A stretch of 12,083 nucleotides of DNA, taken from the NCBI GenBank assembly GCA_030615565.1, contig JAUWZC010000050.1, forward strand, positions 1-12,083. Reading direction: 5' to 3'. Source of the DNA: Desulfobacteraceae bacterium. GTDB taxonomy: Bacteria; Desulfobacterota; DSM-4660; Desulfatiglandales; B25-G16. Below the pieces are notes generated by a model. That model was not told the origin of the DNA and searched no databases. It worked only from the letters and a program-made list of their open reading frames with translations. This document shows positions 1 through 6,532 of the stretch, piece by piece. Within the stretch, counting starts at the first letter, position 1. Every line of letters starts with the position of its first letter. A program made the translations under genes and the position numbers.

Positions 1-352
1 CTATGACTATCTCCTCTTGAAGGGCATTAACATCAAAACCCTCGGAAAATAGCCTTATTCCCCTGTTAAAGGGGATTGATGTTGATATCTTCACTATCTT
101 AAGGCTATCAGAGGGATGAATGTGGAGAATCTGACCTGGGATGAGCCTTTTTTTAACCCCATTGTGTTCAATTATTATGTGTTTAAATACAGGAACTGGA
201 TAGAGTAGCCTCTTTAATGATACCTTGAAATAATTGCTACCAGAGCCACCTATGAGAAGATAAAGAAATCCGGATAAAAAAAGAGCTACCACTAAGAAGA
301 TAGCCCTTTTCCTTCGTCTCTTTTTCCAGTGCGGGGTTTCCTCTTTAAACAA
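1..352 (-). CDS. Hypothetical single-pass membrane protein, 5' part only (C-terminus beyond window edge)
   Basis: This reading frame is open from a TTG codon at 352-350 to the left edge and gives 117 residues. I do not recognise the family. The N-terminus is basic (WKKRRRKR, residues 9-16), followed by one hydrophobic segment at about 17-36, which suggests a membrane anchor with a short cytoplasmic tail. The rest is mixed polar and beta-like and contains HNGVKKRLIPGQILHIHP (63-80), so an extracytoplasmic domain is likely. The start is chosen because the preceding in-frame codon is the TAA stop of secF and a purine-rich ribosome binding site (GGGAAAGGAAG) sits inside the secF 3' end just upstream. 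No ATG precedes the membrane segment. The zero-nucleotide spacing to secF implies co-translation with the sec genes; a role in export would be a guess. Confidence 0.7.
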   Translation of the reverse strand, partial: MFKEETPHWKKRRRKRAIFLVVALFLSGFLYLLIGGSGSNYFKVSLKRLLYPVPVFKHIIIEHNGVKKRLIPGQILHIHPSDSLKIVKISTSIPFNRGIRLFSEGFDVNALQEEIVI

Positions 353-1432
353 TTAGCTTCCTTTCCCTCGCCTCTTAATACTGGCAGTACCTCCTTCCAA
401 TGACTGGCCTGCCCAGATTAGAAGGACAGGACTTGCCACGTAAATAGAAGAATAGGTTCCAACCAGTATACCAACTGAGAGGGCAAAGGCAAAATCATGG
501 ATCACACCACCACCTAATATAAAGAGGGATGCAACAACAGTGAGGGTAGTTGCTGATGTAAGCAGGGTCCTACTCAATGTCTCATTAATGCTCTGATTTA
601 TCACCTTTGCAAAATTGCGACCTCTGGAGCGTCTGTTATTTTCTCTGATCCTATCAAAAACAACAATTGTATCATTCAGGGAGTAGCCAACTATGGTGAG
701 CAGTGCGGCTATAACTGTTAATGTTACTTCCCTGTTGGTGAGGGCAAAGGCCCCTATTGTTATGATTACATCATGAAAGAGTGCAATAATGGCGCCAAGG
801 GCGTATTCTAAGCGCAGGGACCAGCATAGGCCAATAGTAATTAGTAGGGCAACAGCAATAAGCCAGATAATACTCATTCCTATTGCAGAGATTATATAAA
901 CTCCAAAGGCAAGTGAGGCTGCCATAATTATACTCATTGTCCACTTGTATTCAAACCTGCCGGATATATATATAACCATAAAAAGGAGTGCATAAAAGAT
1001 AGCAAAAAGGGCCTTTTCTCTTAAATCTTTCCCCACCTTTGGCCCCACCATCTCCACCCTCCTGACCTCCACATTTGCCTCCCCGAACATGCTATCTAAA
1101 GAATTTTTGACCTTATCAGATAGTCCACTGAGCTCGATATCGGTTCTGTTAACCCTTATCAAATATTCAAATTTCCCTTCTTCCCCGAACTCCTGGATAA
1201 TGCTATCTTCCAGGGCGATCGATTTTAATGAACCCCTGATATCATCTGGTGTTATAGAATGATTGAACCTTACCTGAACCAGTATACCGCCCGAGAAATC
1301 AACACCATAATTAGGCCCACCCCGAAATATTAAAAGAATGATAGCCAAGATTATCAAAACCCCAGATAGAAGATGGGCTATCTTTCGTTGCCCAAGGAAA
1401 TCAATATTAATATCCGGTTTTATAAATTGCAT
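353..1432 (-). CDS. secF: Protein translocase subunit SecF, with a two-helix insertion
   Basis: SecF pairs with SecD in the inner membrane and uses the proton gradient to help pull preproteins through SecYEG. The 359-residue product has a first membrane segment at about 20-37, the periplasmic start motif VDFSGG (44-49), GPKVGKDL (130-137) and a C-terminal membrane bundle carrying the hallmark VGYSLNDTIVVFDRIRE (248-264). The ATG is preceded by AGAGG with short spacing. Ordinary SecF proteins pass directly from a segment ending in a RFE-type motif to the ALGAIIALFHD segment. Here about 43 residues (165-207), with two extra hydrophobic stretches, lie between RFEYKW (159-164) and RLEYALG (207-213). 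An even number of helices keeps the topology of the rest. I recall similar inserts in Desulfobacterota SecF but could not check. secD lies 144 nt upstream, and the next gene starts directly at the stop codon. Confidence 0.96.
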   Translation of the reverse strand: MQFIKPDINIDFLGQRKIAHLLSGVLIILAIILLIFRGGPNYGVDFSGGILVQVRFNHSITPDDIRGSLKSIALEDSIIQEFGEEGKFEYLIRVNRTDIELSGLSDKVKNSLDSMFGEANVEVRRVEMVGPKVGKDLREKALFAIFYALLFMVIYISGRFEYKWTMSIIMAASLAFGVYIISAIGMSIIWLIAVALLITIGLCWSLRLEYALGAIIALFHDVIITIGAFALTNREVTLTVIAALLTIVGYSLNDTIVVFDRIRENNRRSRGRNFAKVINQSINETLSRTLLTSATTLTVVASLFILGGGVIHDFAFALSVGILVGTYSSIYVASPVLLIWAGQSLEGGTASIKRRGKGS

Positions 1433-1468
1433 TTTCCTCTCTATACTACTGTTTGTTGTGTTTGCTTG

Positions 1469-1518
1469 CCCTGTGGAATCCCCAGTAAGGGATCCTCCGA
1501 AGGAGGAATTCCACAGGG
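1469..1518. repeat. 50-bp palindromic repeat unit in the secD-secF spacer
   Basis: Perfect 11-bp outer arms, CCCTGTGGAAT at 1469-1479 and ATTCCACAGGG at 1508-1518, enclose an inner perfect hairpin TCCTCC-GAA-GGAGGA at 1493-1507. An alternative hairpin uses GGAATCCC (1475-1482) with GGGATCC (1489-1495), so the two folds compete for the same bases. No T-run follows on either strand, so a simple intrinsic terminator is unlikely. The form fits a dispersed REP or MITE-like palindrome or an mRNA processing/stabilising hairpin between secD and secF. Copy number elsewhere cannot be seen from this window. Confidence 0.7.
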
Positions 1519-1529
1519 TAGAAGTTTAA

Positions 1530-1575
1530 ATCCCTGAATCCCTGAATCCCTCAATTCCGAAATTCACAATTCACA
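1530..1575. repeat. Two short tandem repeats next to the secD stop
   Basis: An 8-mer ATCCCTGA occurs three times in a row at 1530-1553, the third copy with one change (ATCCCTCA). A 7-mer ATTCACA occurs twice at 1562-1575, with a partial third unit running into the secD stop codon. Together with the adjacent palindrome they fill nearly the whole secD-secF spacer. Such arrays can change length by slippage. No coding potential is evident. Confidence 0.75.
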
Positions 1576-1576
1576 A

Positions 1577-3172
1577 TTAAATGCTTATTCTCTTCATTCC
1601 CCGTTCAATAATGAGATAGTCAAAGATTAGTCTGGTGATAAATAGAGCTGTGAAAAGGCTGACAACAATACCTATACTTAAGGTTACAGCAAATCCCTTC
1701 ACCGGCCCGGTTCCAAACTGAAATAGAACCAAGGCAGCGATCAGGGTGGTGATATTGGCATCAAGTATAGTTACAAGGGCCTTGCTATAGCCGCCGTCAA
1801 CTGCTGCCCGCGGGGTTTTCCCCAATCTCAGTTCTTCACGGATCCTTTCAAATATAAGTACATTGGCATCTATTGCCATACCTATAATCAGGATGACGCC
1901 TGCTATGCCAGGCAGTGTTAAGGTGGCACCGAAAAATGCCAGTCCTGCCGCGATAAAGAAGATATTTAAAAAAAGGGCCAAATCAGCAAGGATTCCTGCA
2001 AATCTATAGTAAAAAACCATAAAGAGGATAACAATCAGTCCCCCGATTATCATTGATTTTAGCCCCTTATCAATGGAATCCTTCCCCAGGGAGGGGCCCA
2101 CTGTCCTCTCTTCAATGATCTTAACAGGTGCTGGCAGGGCACCTGCCCTCAAGACAATGGCCAGATCCCTGGCCTCTTCCATGGAAAACCTGCCTGTTAT
2201 CTGGGCCCTTCCACCTGAAATTCTATCCTGTATAACCGGAGCACTATTTACAATATCATCTAGGACAATAGCCAATCTCTTCTTTATGTTGGCCCCTGTA
2301 ATCTGCTCAAAAAGCCTTGCCCCACGGGAATCAAATGAAATAGAAACATAGGGCTCATTGTATTGACTATCTATCTGCACCCTGGCATCGGTCAGATACT
2401 CACCGGTTATAACAGCCCTCTTTTTCAAAAGAAAGGGTATCTTTCTTTGAGAACCAGCCACCCCCTTTGTCTGGTAAAGGATCTCATCTCCTGGTGGTAT
2501 ATTTCCCCTCAATGCCTCTTCCAGGCTATTATCCTCGTCTACCAGTTTGAACTCCAGAAGGGCAGTTTTTCCTATAATATCAATAGCCCTTTTAGGGTCC
2601 TTTATCCCTGGGAGTTGAACTAAGATCCTATCCCTCCCCTGGGGCCGGATATCCGGTTCGGCCACACCAAACTGATCGATCCTGTTAGTTATTGTTTCTA
2701 CTGCCTGATCTACAGCCATCTTCTTGATATGCTGCTGGGCCTTTTGAGAGAGGACTAACGCCAAACTAAGATCACTTTCGCTAAACAATCCGGATTCAAC
2801 AGCAAGGCCCGAAAAATCTTTTGTGACCATCTCTTCAACGGCCTTCCTGTCCTCGCCCCTTATTAAGGTAAGGCCAATCCTGTCTGAGCCAATTCTTTTT
2901 AGCGCCTGATACCTGATCTTAGCTTTTCTGAGGCTGTATTTTATATCCTCAATCGTTCTCTCGAGGTGGCTTTCCACAGCCTTTTGGGCCTGGACCTCCA
3001 ACACAAGATGCATACCACCTTTTAGATCAAGTCCCAGGTGAATCTTTTCCTCAGGTAGTATATTAGGCCACCAAGAGGGTAGTGTTTTGCTGATAGTGGG
3101 AGTTAAATAGATCAATGCAACAACAATTGTAATTAGAACAATCAATCCCCGCCACTGTAATTTTTTTGACAC
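1577..3172 (-). CDS. secD: Protein translocase subunit SecD
   Basis: SecD is the larger partner of SecF in the proton-driven complex that assists SecYEG-SecA export at the periplasmic side. The 531-residue product has an N-terminal membrane segment (about 9-24), the conserved LGLDLKGGMHL (46-56), a large periplasmic region with VETITNRIDQFGVAEPDI (158-175), then RTVGPSLG (356-363) and a C-terminal membrane bundle from about 372 that includes GMAIDANVLIFERIREE (431-447). It is shorter than the roughly 615-residue E. coli protein but within the usual range for other phyla. The start is GTG (3172-3170), preceded by AAGGAG at good spacing; no ATG fits the conserved N-terminus. yajC ends 10 nt upstream. 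The secD-secF spacer is unusually long at 144 nt and full of repeats. Confidence 0.97.
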   Translation of the reverse strand: MSKKLQWRGLIVLITIVVALIYLTPTISKTLPSWWPNILPEEKIHLGLDLKGGMHLVLEVQAQKAVESHLERTIEDIKYSLRKAKIRYQALKRIGSDRIGLTLIRGEDRKAVEEMVTKDFSGLAVESGLFSESDLSLALVLSQKAQQHIKKMAVDQAVETITNRIDQFGVAEPDIRPQGRDRILVQLPGIKDPKRAIDIIGKTALLEFKLVDEDNSLEEALRGNIPPGDEILYQTKGVAGSQRKIPFLLKKRAVITGEYLTDARVQIDSQYNEPYVSISFDSRGARLFEQITGANIKKRLAIVLDDIVNSAPVIQDRISGGRAQITGRFSMEEARDLAIVLRAGALPAPVKIIEERTVGPSLGKDSIDKGLKSMIIGGLIVILFMVFYYRFAGILADLALFLNIFFIAAGLAFFGATLTLPGIAGVILIIGMAIDANVLIFERIREELRLGKTPRAAVDGGYSKALVTILDANITTLIAALVLFQFGTGPVKGFAVTLSIGIVVSLFTALFITRLIFDYLIIERGMKRISI

Positions 3173-3182
3173 GATTTACTCC

Positions 3183-3509
3183 TTAGCTCGCACCCTCTGA
3201 CTTTCTGATTACCCCTGCTATGGAGCCTCTTGTAATCTTGACCCTGACTTTTGGGGATATTTCAACAGTAACTACATCGTCACCCAAACCAGTTATAACA
3301 CCATGCAGACCCCCGGAGTTGACTACTTTATCCCCTTTTTTCAGGTCGGATAGAAGTTGCTTATGCTGTTTTGCCTTTCTTTGCTGGGGTCTGATTAAAA
3401 GAAAGTAAAAAATGGCAAATATAATGATCAAAGGTAAAAATGCACCCAGACCGCCTCCTCCACCACCTCCGGCACCTCCAGTGCCCATAGCGTAAACTAA
3501 ATTAAACAT
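3183..3509 (-). CDS. yajC: Sec translocon accessory protein YajC
   Basis: YajC is a small inner-membrane protein that associates with SecDF-YidC. The 108-residue product has one membrane segment (about 23-39), followed by the family signature IRPQQRKAKQH (39-49) and a cytoplasmic beta-rich domain (LKKGDKVVNSGGLHGVI, 56-72). The region before the membrane segment is strikingly glycine-rich (residues 9-22 are almost all Gly). The ATG at 3509-3507 follows GGAGGAAG and lies inside the 3' end of tgt, overlapping it by 8 nt, which suggests translational coupling of tgt and yajC. This gene order is common in bacteria and supports the call. Confidence 0.96.
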   Translation of the reverse strand: MFNLVYAMGTGGAGGGGGGGLGAFLPLIIIFAIFYFLLIRPQQRKAKQHKQLLSDLKKGDKVVNSGGLHGVITGLGDDVVTVEISPKVRVKITRGSIAGVIRKSEGAS

Positions 3510-4644
3510 GTATCTTCCTCCATTTCTCTTTAAGATTTATAAAGATTCCTTCCCCTGTATAAAAACCATGGCTAAACTCAGCCAGTCTATCATCTCTTAT
3601 GGCCTGCCTTATCTCATTCATTAGATGAGTGTAATAATAGAGATTATGAATTGTATTTAATCTAAAGGAAAGTATTTCCTTTGAAAGAAAGAGGTGTCTT
3701 AAATAGGCCCGCGAATAATTGGAGCAGGTGTAACAAGCACATCCCTCTTCAATAGGAGAGCTATCTCCTGCATACTGTGCATTCTTTATTACAAGCTTTC
3801 CCTTATTGGTAAATAGCATACCATTTCTGGCATTGCGAGTAGGCAATACACAATCAAACATATCCACACCCATTTTCACTGATTCAATTATGTCCTCAGG
3901 TGTTCCTGCTCCCATAAGATATACTGGCTTTTCCTCTGGAAGAAATTCCATTGTTGCCCTAATCACTCCTTCTCTTGTAAGTTTATCTTCTCCAACAGAT
4001 AACCCGCCTAGGGCATAGCCGTCAAACCCCATACTTACAAGGCCCTTGGCACTCATCTCACGCAGTTCAGGATAAACCCCACCCTGAACAATTCCAAAAA
4101 GGGCTTGTCCATTTTTTTTCCCTTCCTCAAGACATTGCCGGGCCCATTGTTCAGTAAGCTTAACTGAGGCAAGGACATAGTTGTGCTCAGCACCAGAGGG
4201 TATACATTCATCAAATGCCATGATGATGTCTGCTCCAAGGGCCCTTTGGATTTCCATAACCTTTTCCGGTCCAAGAAAATGGGTTGAACCATCTAAATGT
4301 GACCTGAAGGTAACCCCATCAGGTGATATAGTCCTAAGTTTTGAAAGGCTATATACCTGAAATCCTCCACTATCAGTCAGAATTGGCCCTGACCAGTTCA
4401 TAAATCGGTGAAGACCTCCGATGTTCTCTATCAGTTTATGGCCTGGCCTAAGGTACAGATGATATGTATTGGCCAGGACTATTTCAACCCCTGCATCCTT
4501 TGCCTCCGTAGGTGAAACCCCTTTAATAGCTCCTGAAGTCCCAACAGGCATAAATACAGGGGTTTCAAGTCTGCCATGATCTGTTACTATCTCCCCAAGC
4601 CTGGCTTTGCTTGATTGACACCTTTTAAAAACCCGGAATTTCAA
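3502..4644 (-). CDS. tgt: tRNA-guanine transglycosylase (queuine/preQ1 tRNA-ribosyltransferase)
   Basis: Bacterial Tgt swaps guanine-34 in tRNAs with GUN anticodons for preQ1, the first tRNA-level step of queuosine synthesis. The 380-residue product shows the TIM-barrel signatures: LTDSGGFQVYSL (89-100) with the general acid/base Asp91, MAFDEC (142-147), GIVQGG (184-189), LGGLSVGE (212-219) and FDCVLPTRNARNG (263-275) with the nucleophile Asp264. The structural zinc site is Cys302, Cys304, Cys307 and His333. Length and motifs are normal for an active enzyme. The start is TTG at 4644-4642, chosen because the family begins near the FRVFKR stretch and AAAGGGA lies about 10 nt upstream; there is no usable ATG. 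Its stop overlaps yajC. The 169-nt gap to queA is filled with repeats. Its substrate precursor would come from queE/queC products. Confidence 0.97.
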   Translation of the reverse strand: MKFRVFKRCQSSKARLGEIVTDHGRLETPVFMPVGTSGAIKGVSPTEAKDAGVEIVLANTYHLYLRPGHKLIENIGGLHRFMNWSGPILTDSGGFQVYSLSKLRTISPDGVTFRSHLDGSTHFLGPEKVMEIQRALGADIIMAFDECIPSGAEHNYVLASVKLTEQWARQCLEEGKKNGQALFGIVQGGVYPELREMSAKGLVSMGFDGYALGGLSVGEDKLTREGVIRATMEFLPEEKPVYLMGAGTPEDIIESVKMGVDMFDCVLPTRNARNGMLFTNKGKLVIKNAQYAGDSSPIEEGCACYTCSNYSRAYLRHLFLSKEILSFRLNTIHNLYYYTHLMNEIRQAIRDDRLAEFSHGFYTGEGIFINLKEKWRKIHV

Positions 4645-4660
4645 AGTGATGATTCCCTTT

Positions 4661-4810
4661 TAAGTGCCTAAAATGATCTAAAGTTTAACCCGCCGTAAAG
4701 TCTGGCGGGTAAAAGTGAACTAAAGTGCCTAAGGCTTAAATGTTAACCTGCAACAAAATTCTGCCCATAACTTTAGCTCACTTTAGGCACTTATAACTTT
4801 AGGCACTTTT
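4661..4810. repeat. Cluster of direct and inverted AAGTGCCTAA repeats between queA and tgt
   Basis: The motif AAGTGCCTAA occurs in plus orientation at 4662-4671 and 4723-4732, and inverted (TTAGGCACTT) at 4783-4792 and 4799-4808. Related AGTGAACTAAAGT (4714-4726) and ACTTTAGCTCACT (4770-4782) pair as a 13-bp near-perfect inverted repeat with one mismatch. The spacer can therefore fold in several alternative ways. It has no coding potential. The block probably belongs to a dispersed spacer repeat family of this genome, perhaps with a role in queA/tgt mRNA processing; both ideas are inference. Confidence 0.75.
4688..4710. repeat. GC-rich hairpin ACCCGCC/GGCGGGT
   Basis: A perfect 7-bp inverted repeat, ACCCGCC (4688-4694) and GGCGGGT (4704-4710), flanks a 9-nt loop. 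It is far more GC-rich than the spacer around it and sits among the AAGTGCCTAA repeats. On the minus strand it is followed by TTAAACTTTAG rather than a U-run, so it is at best a weak terminator. A similar CCCGCCC palindrome occurs upstream of radA. Confidence 0.6.
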
Positions 4811-4813
4811 ATT

Positions 4814-5872
4814 TTAGGTTATCAGCATTGCATCCCCGTAGCTGTAAAACCTGTACCTGCTTTCTACTGCCCAGCGATAGGCCCTCATAGTCAAATCAAT
4901 TCCTGCAAAGGCTGCTACCATAAAAAAAAGTGAAGAACGGGGTAAATGAAAGTTTGTTATTAGGGTATCAATCACCTGAAACTTAAATCCCGGATAGATT
5001 AACAGATCAGTAGTTCCAGAATCAGTTACTATTTCCCCTTTTCTTTTATATATAGTCTCTAGGGTCCTTACAACTGTGGTACCCACGGCAATAATTCTTC
5101 TTCCCTCTTTTTTTGCTCTATCAATAGAGTTTGCAGAATAATGACCTACAAAATATGATTCTTTCCCTAAGCGATGTTCTCTGATGTCCCTTACCCTAAC
5201 AGGCCTAAAGGTATCATGCCCAACCAGGAGTGTTATACTGACTATATCTACACCCAGGGATTGAAGAGACTTGAGCAGCTCACGGGTAAAATGAAGACCG
5301 GCTGTAGGTGCTGCAACTGCTCCTGAAAAACGGGAGAATATGGTCTGATATCTTTCCCTGTCTATTTCTGATCGTCTATCATTGCCGTTTCTTTTAATAT
5401 AAGGAGGCAGTGGAAGGCAACCTCTTTTTTTTAATACATAATCAAGACTGTGTTTACCCTCAAATCTGAGCTGTACCATCCCGTGTTCACCTAACATTTT
5501 AACAACAGCTATCAGGCCATCTGGAAACAGTATAGTGCTTCCTGTTTTTGGCCTCTTTGATGTCTTCACCAGGCACCAGCGTATGTCTTGCCCACTTTTA
5601 GGTGGCTTAGTAGGATGGTCAAGAACCAAGATTTCGACTCGCCCTCCAGTTTCCTTTTGGCCATATAATCTAGCTGGCACCACCCTGGCATTATTTACAA
5701 CCAACAGGTCGCCCTCTCTGAATAGTGAAGGGAGATCAAAAAAATAATAATCGGCGATTTCTCCTGTAGACCTTTTTATACATAGAAGACGAGATCCATC
5801 TCTTTTCAAGGTTGGCTCTTGTGCAATTAATTCAGCAGGGAGCTCATAATCATAATCTTCCAGACAATACAT
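4814..5872 (-). CDS. queA: S-adenosylmethionine:tRNA ribosyltransferase-isomerase QueA
   Basis: QueA transfers and isomerises the ribosyl group of SAM onto preQ1-34 in tRNA, giving epoxyqueuosine. With the ATG at 5872-5870 the product is 352 residues, normal for the family. Signatures are YDYELPAELIAQ (7-18), LLVVNNARVVPARL (56-69), GAVAAPTAGLHFT (184-196), VGHDTFRPVR (217-226), GTTVVRTLE (264-272), TNFHLPRSSL (306-315) and YGDAML (345-350). The frame could be extended to ATG 5896 or TTG 5923, but those extra residues do not look like family sequence. ATG 5896 has its AAGAAGG directly adjacent, too close to act as a binding site. AAGGAG upstream of 5872 is somewhat distant (about 13 nt) but usable. 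The gene follows a DUF2065 gene by 94 nt and precedes tgt, its natural partner. Confidence 0.96.
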   Translation of the reverse strand: MYCLEDYDYELPAELIAQEPTLKRDGSRLLCIKRSTGEIADYYFFDLPSLFREGDLLVVNNARVVPARLYGQKETGGRVEILVLDHPTKPPKSGQDIRWCLVKTSKRPKTGSTILFPDGLIAVVKMLGEHGMVQLRFEGKHSLDYVLKKRGCLPLPPYIKRNGNDRRSEIDRERYQTIFSRFSGAVAAPTAGLHFTRELLKSLQSLGVDIVSITLLVGHDTFRPVRVRDIREHRLGKESYFVGHYSANSIDRAKKEGRRIIAVGTTVVRTLETIYKRKGEIVTDSGTTDLLIYPGFKFQVIDTLITNFHLPRSSLFFMVAAFAGIDLTMRAYRWAVESRYRFYSYGDAMLIT

Positions 5873-5966
5873 ATGTACTTTGTTCGCTCCTTCCATCCTT
5901 CTTTTCCCAAACTTATCAACCAAACAAATAAATGTCTATGCAATATGGAAATTACTAAGATATTAA

Positions 5967-6149
5967 TTACCTAAAGATATAAGTCAATAGAAGGCCAAAA
6001 CACATGGCTAGAAAACCAATTATCCGTAATTGATTATTAGGTACTTGCTGGATTTGTTGTAACCACTTTTTCATCTTATCGGGAAATGCCAGATAAGGTA
6101 GTCCCTCAACAATAAAGACAAGTCCCAAAAGACAAAATAATAATTTCAT
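5967..6149 (-). CDS. DUF2065 family small membrane protein (YjeT-like)
   Basis: This 60-residue protein has two hydrophobic segments (about 3-20 and 42-58) joined by a charged stretch with FPDKMKKWLQQI (22-33) and the conserved-looking NQLRIIGFLAMCFGLLL (39-55). The length and the pattern of a short N-terminal helix with EGLPYL, a basic linker, then LRIIG and a second helix match the DUF2065/YjeT family, whose function is unknown. It would be an inner-membrane hairpin protein. The ATG start has only a weak upstream site (ATCGGTG). It lies 78 nt after the GDT1-type gene and 94 nt before queA. I infer no function from this context. Confidence 0.85.
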   Translation of the reverse strand: MKLLFCLLGLVFIVEGLPYLAFPDKMKKWLQQIQQVPNNQLRIIGFLAMCFGLLLTYIFR

Positions 6150-6227
6150 TTAACAACACCGATCAAATGATAGGATACTTAATACGATAAAATGGGAAAA
6201 ACCCTTCCTTCAACTCTCCTCAGTAAC

Positions 6228-6500
6228 CTAGGCCTTCATAATTGTCCAGATGCCCACACAAATAAATCCAAGGCCAGCTATCCAAGAGAGATGCTTGGAA
6301 TTTACATGCTGGGCGAGAAAGGAACCTACAAGAACCGCAATTCCTGATGCCATAACAAGGGCAAGAGCTGATCCAAGGAATACTGTAAGCTTGCTGTTCG
6401 TTGGTCCTGCTGCATAAAGTAGCGTTGCAAATTGAGTTTTATCTCCCAGTTCAGCTATGAATATAGTCGAAAACACTGTTAAAAGTAACTTTACATCCAT
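6228..6500 (-). CDS. Half-size TMEM165/GDT1 (UPF0016) family cation transporter
   Basis: Members of this family move divalent cations, mainly Mn2+ and in some cases Ca2+, across membranes. The 90-residue product carries one copy of the signature ExGDK(T/S), seen as ELGDKT at 17-22, within a first hydrophobic segment, followed by two more (about 38-62 and 70-87). Full-length relatives are roughly twice this size and carry two such motifs, so this single-motif form should act as a dimer or with a second half encoded elsewhere. No second half is in this window. The ATG at 6500 is preferred over an in-frame start at 6563 because GCGAGG lies 6-7 nt upstream and the family begins at this point; the longer form would overlap the amidase. 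The spacing to the amidase is then 32 nt. Substrate preference is not visible. Confidence 0.88.
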   Translation of the reverse strand: MDVKLLLTVFSTIFIAELGDKTQFATLLYAAGPTNSKLTVFLGSALALVMASGIAVLVGSFLAQHVNSKHLSWIAGLGFICVGIWTIMKA

Positions 6501-6532
6501 TTTAAACCTCGCCTTGAAGAATACATCAAAAT

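Noticed and set aside
1469..1518. secD-secF palindrome as an intrinsic terminator
   Set aside because: No U-run follows on the minus strand, and termination between secD and secF would be biologically unlikely.
1338..1529. 63-codon plus-strand frame over the secF start and the palindrome
   Set aside because: It overlaps the secF 5' end and the repeats and has no family resemblance or clear ribosome binding site.
5873..5923. Longer QueA start at TTG 5923 or ATG 5896
   Set aside because: The extra residues do not fit the family N-terminus, and ATG 5896 has its purine tract directly adjacent, too close to serve as a binding site.
6170..6227. Possible terminator (GGG-TTTTT-CCC followed by ATTTT) between the GDT1 gene and DUF2065
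   Set aside because: A 3-bp stem is too short, and the T-run is broken; no support for an intrinsic terminator.
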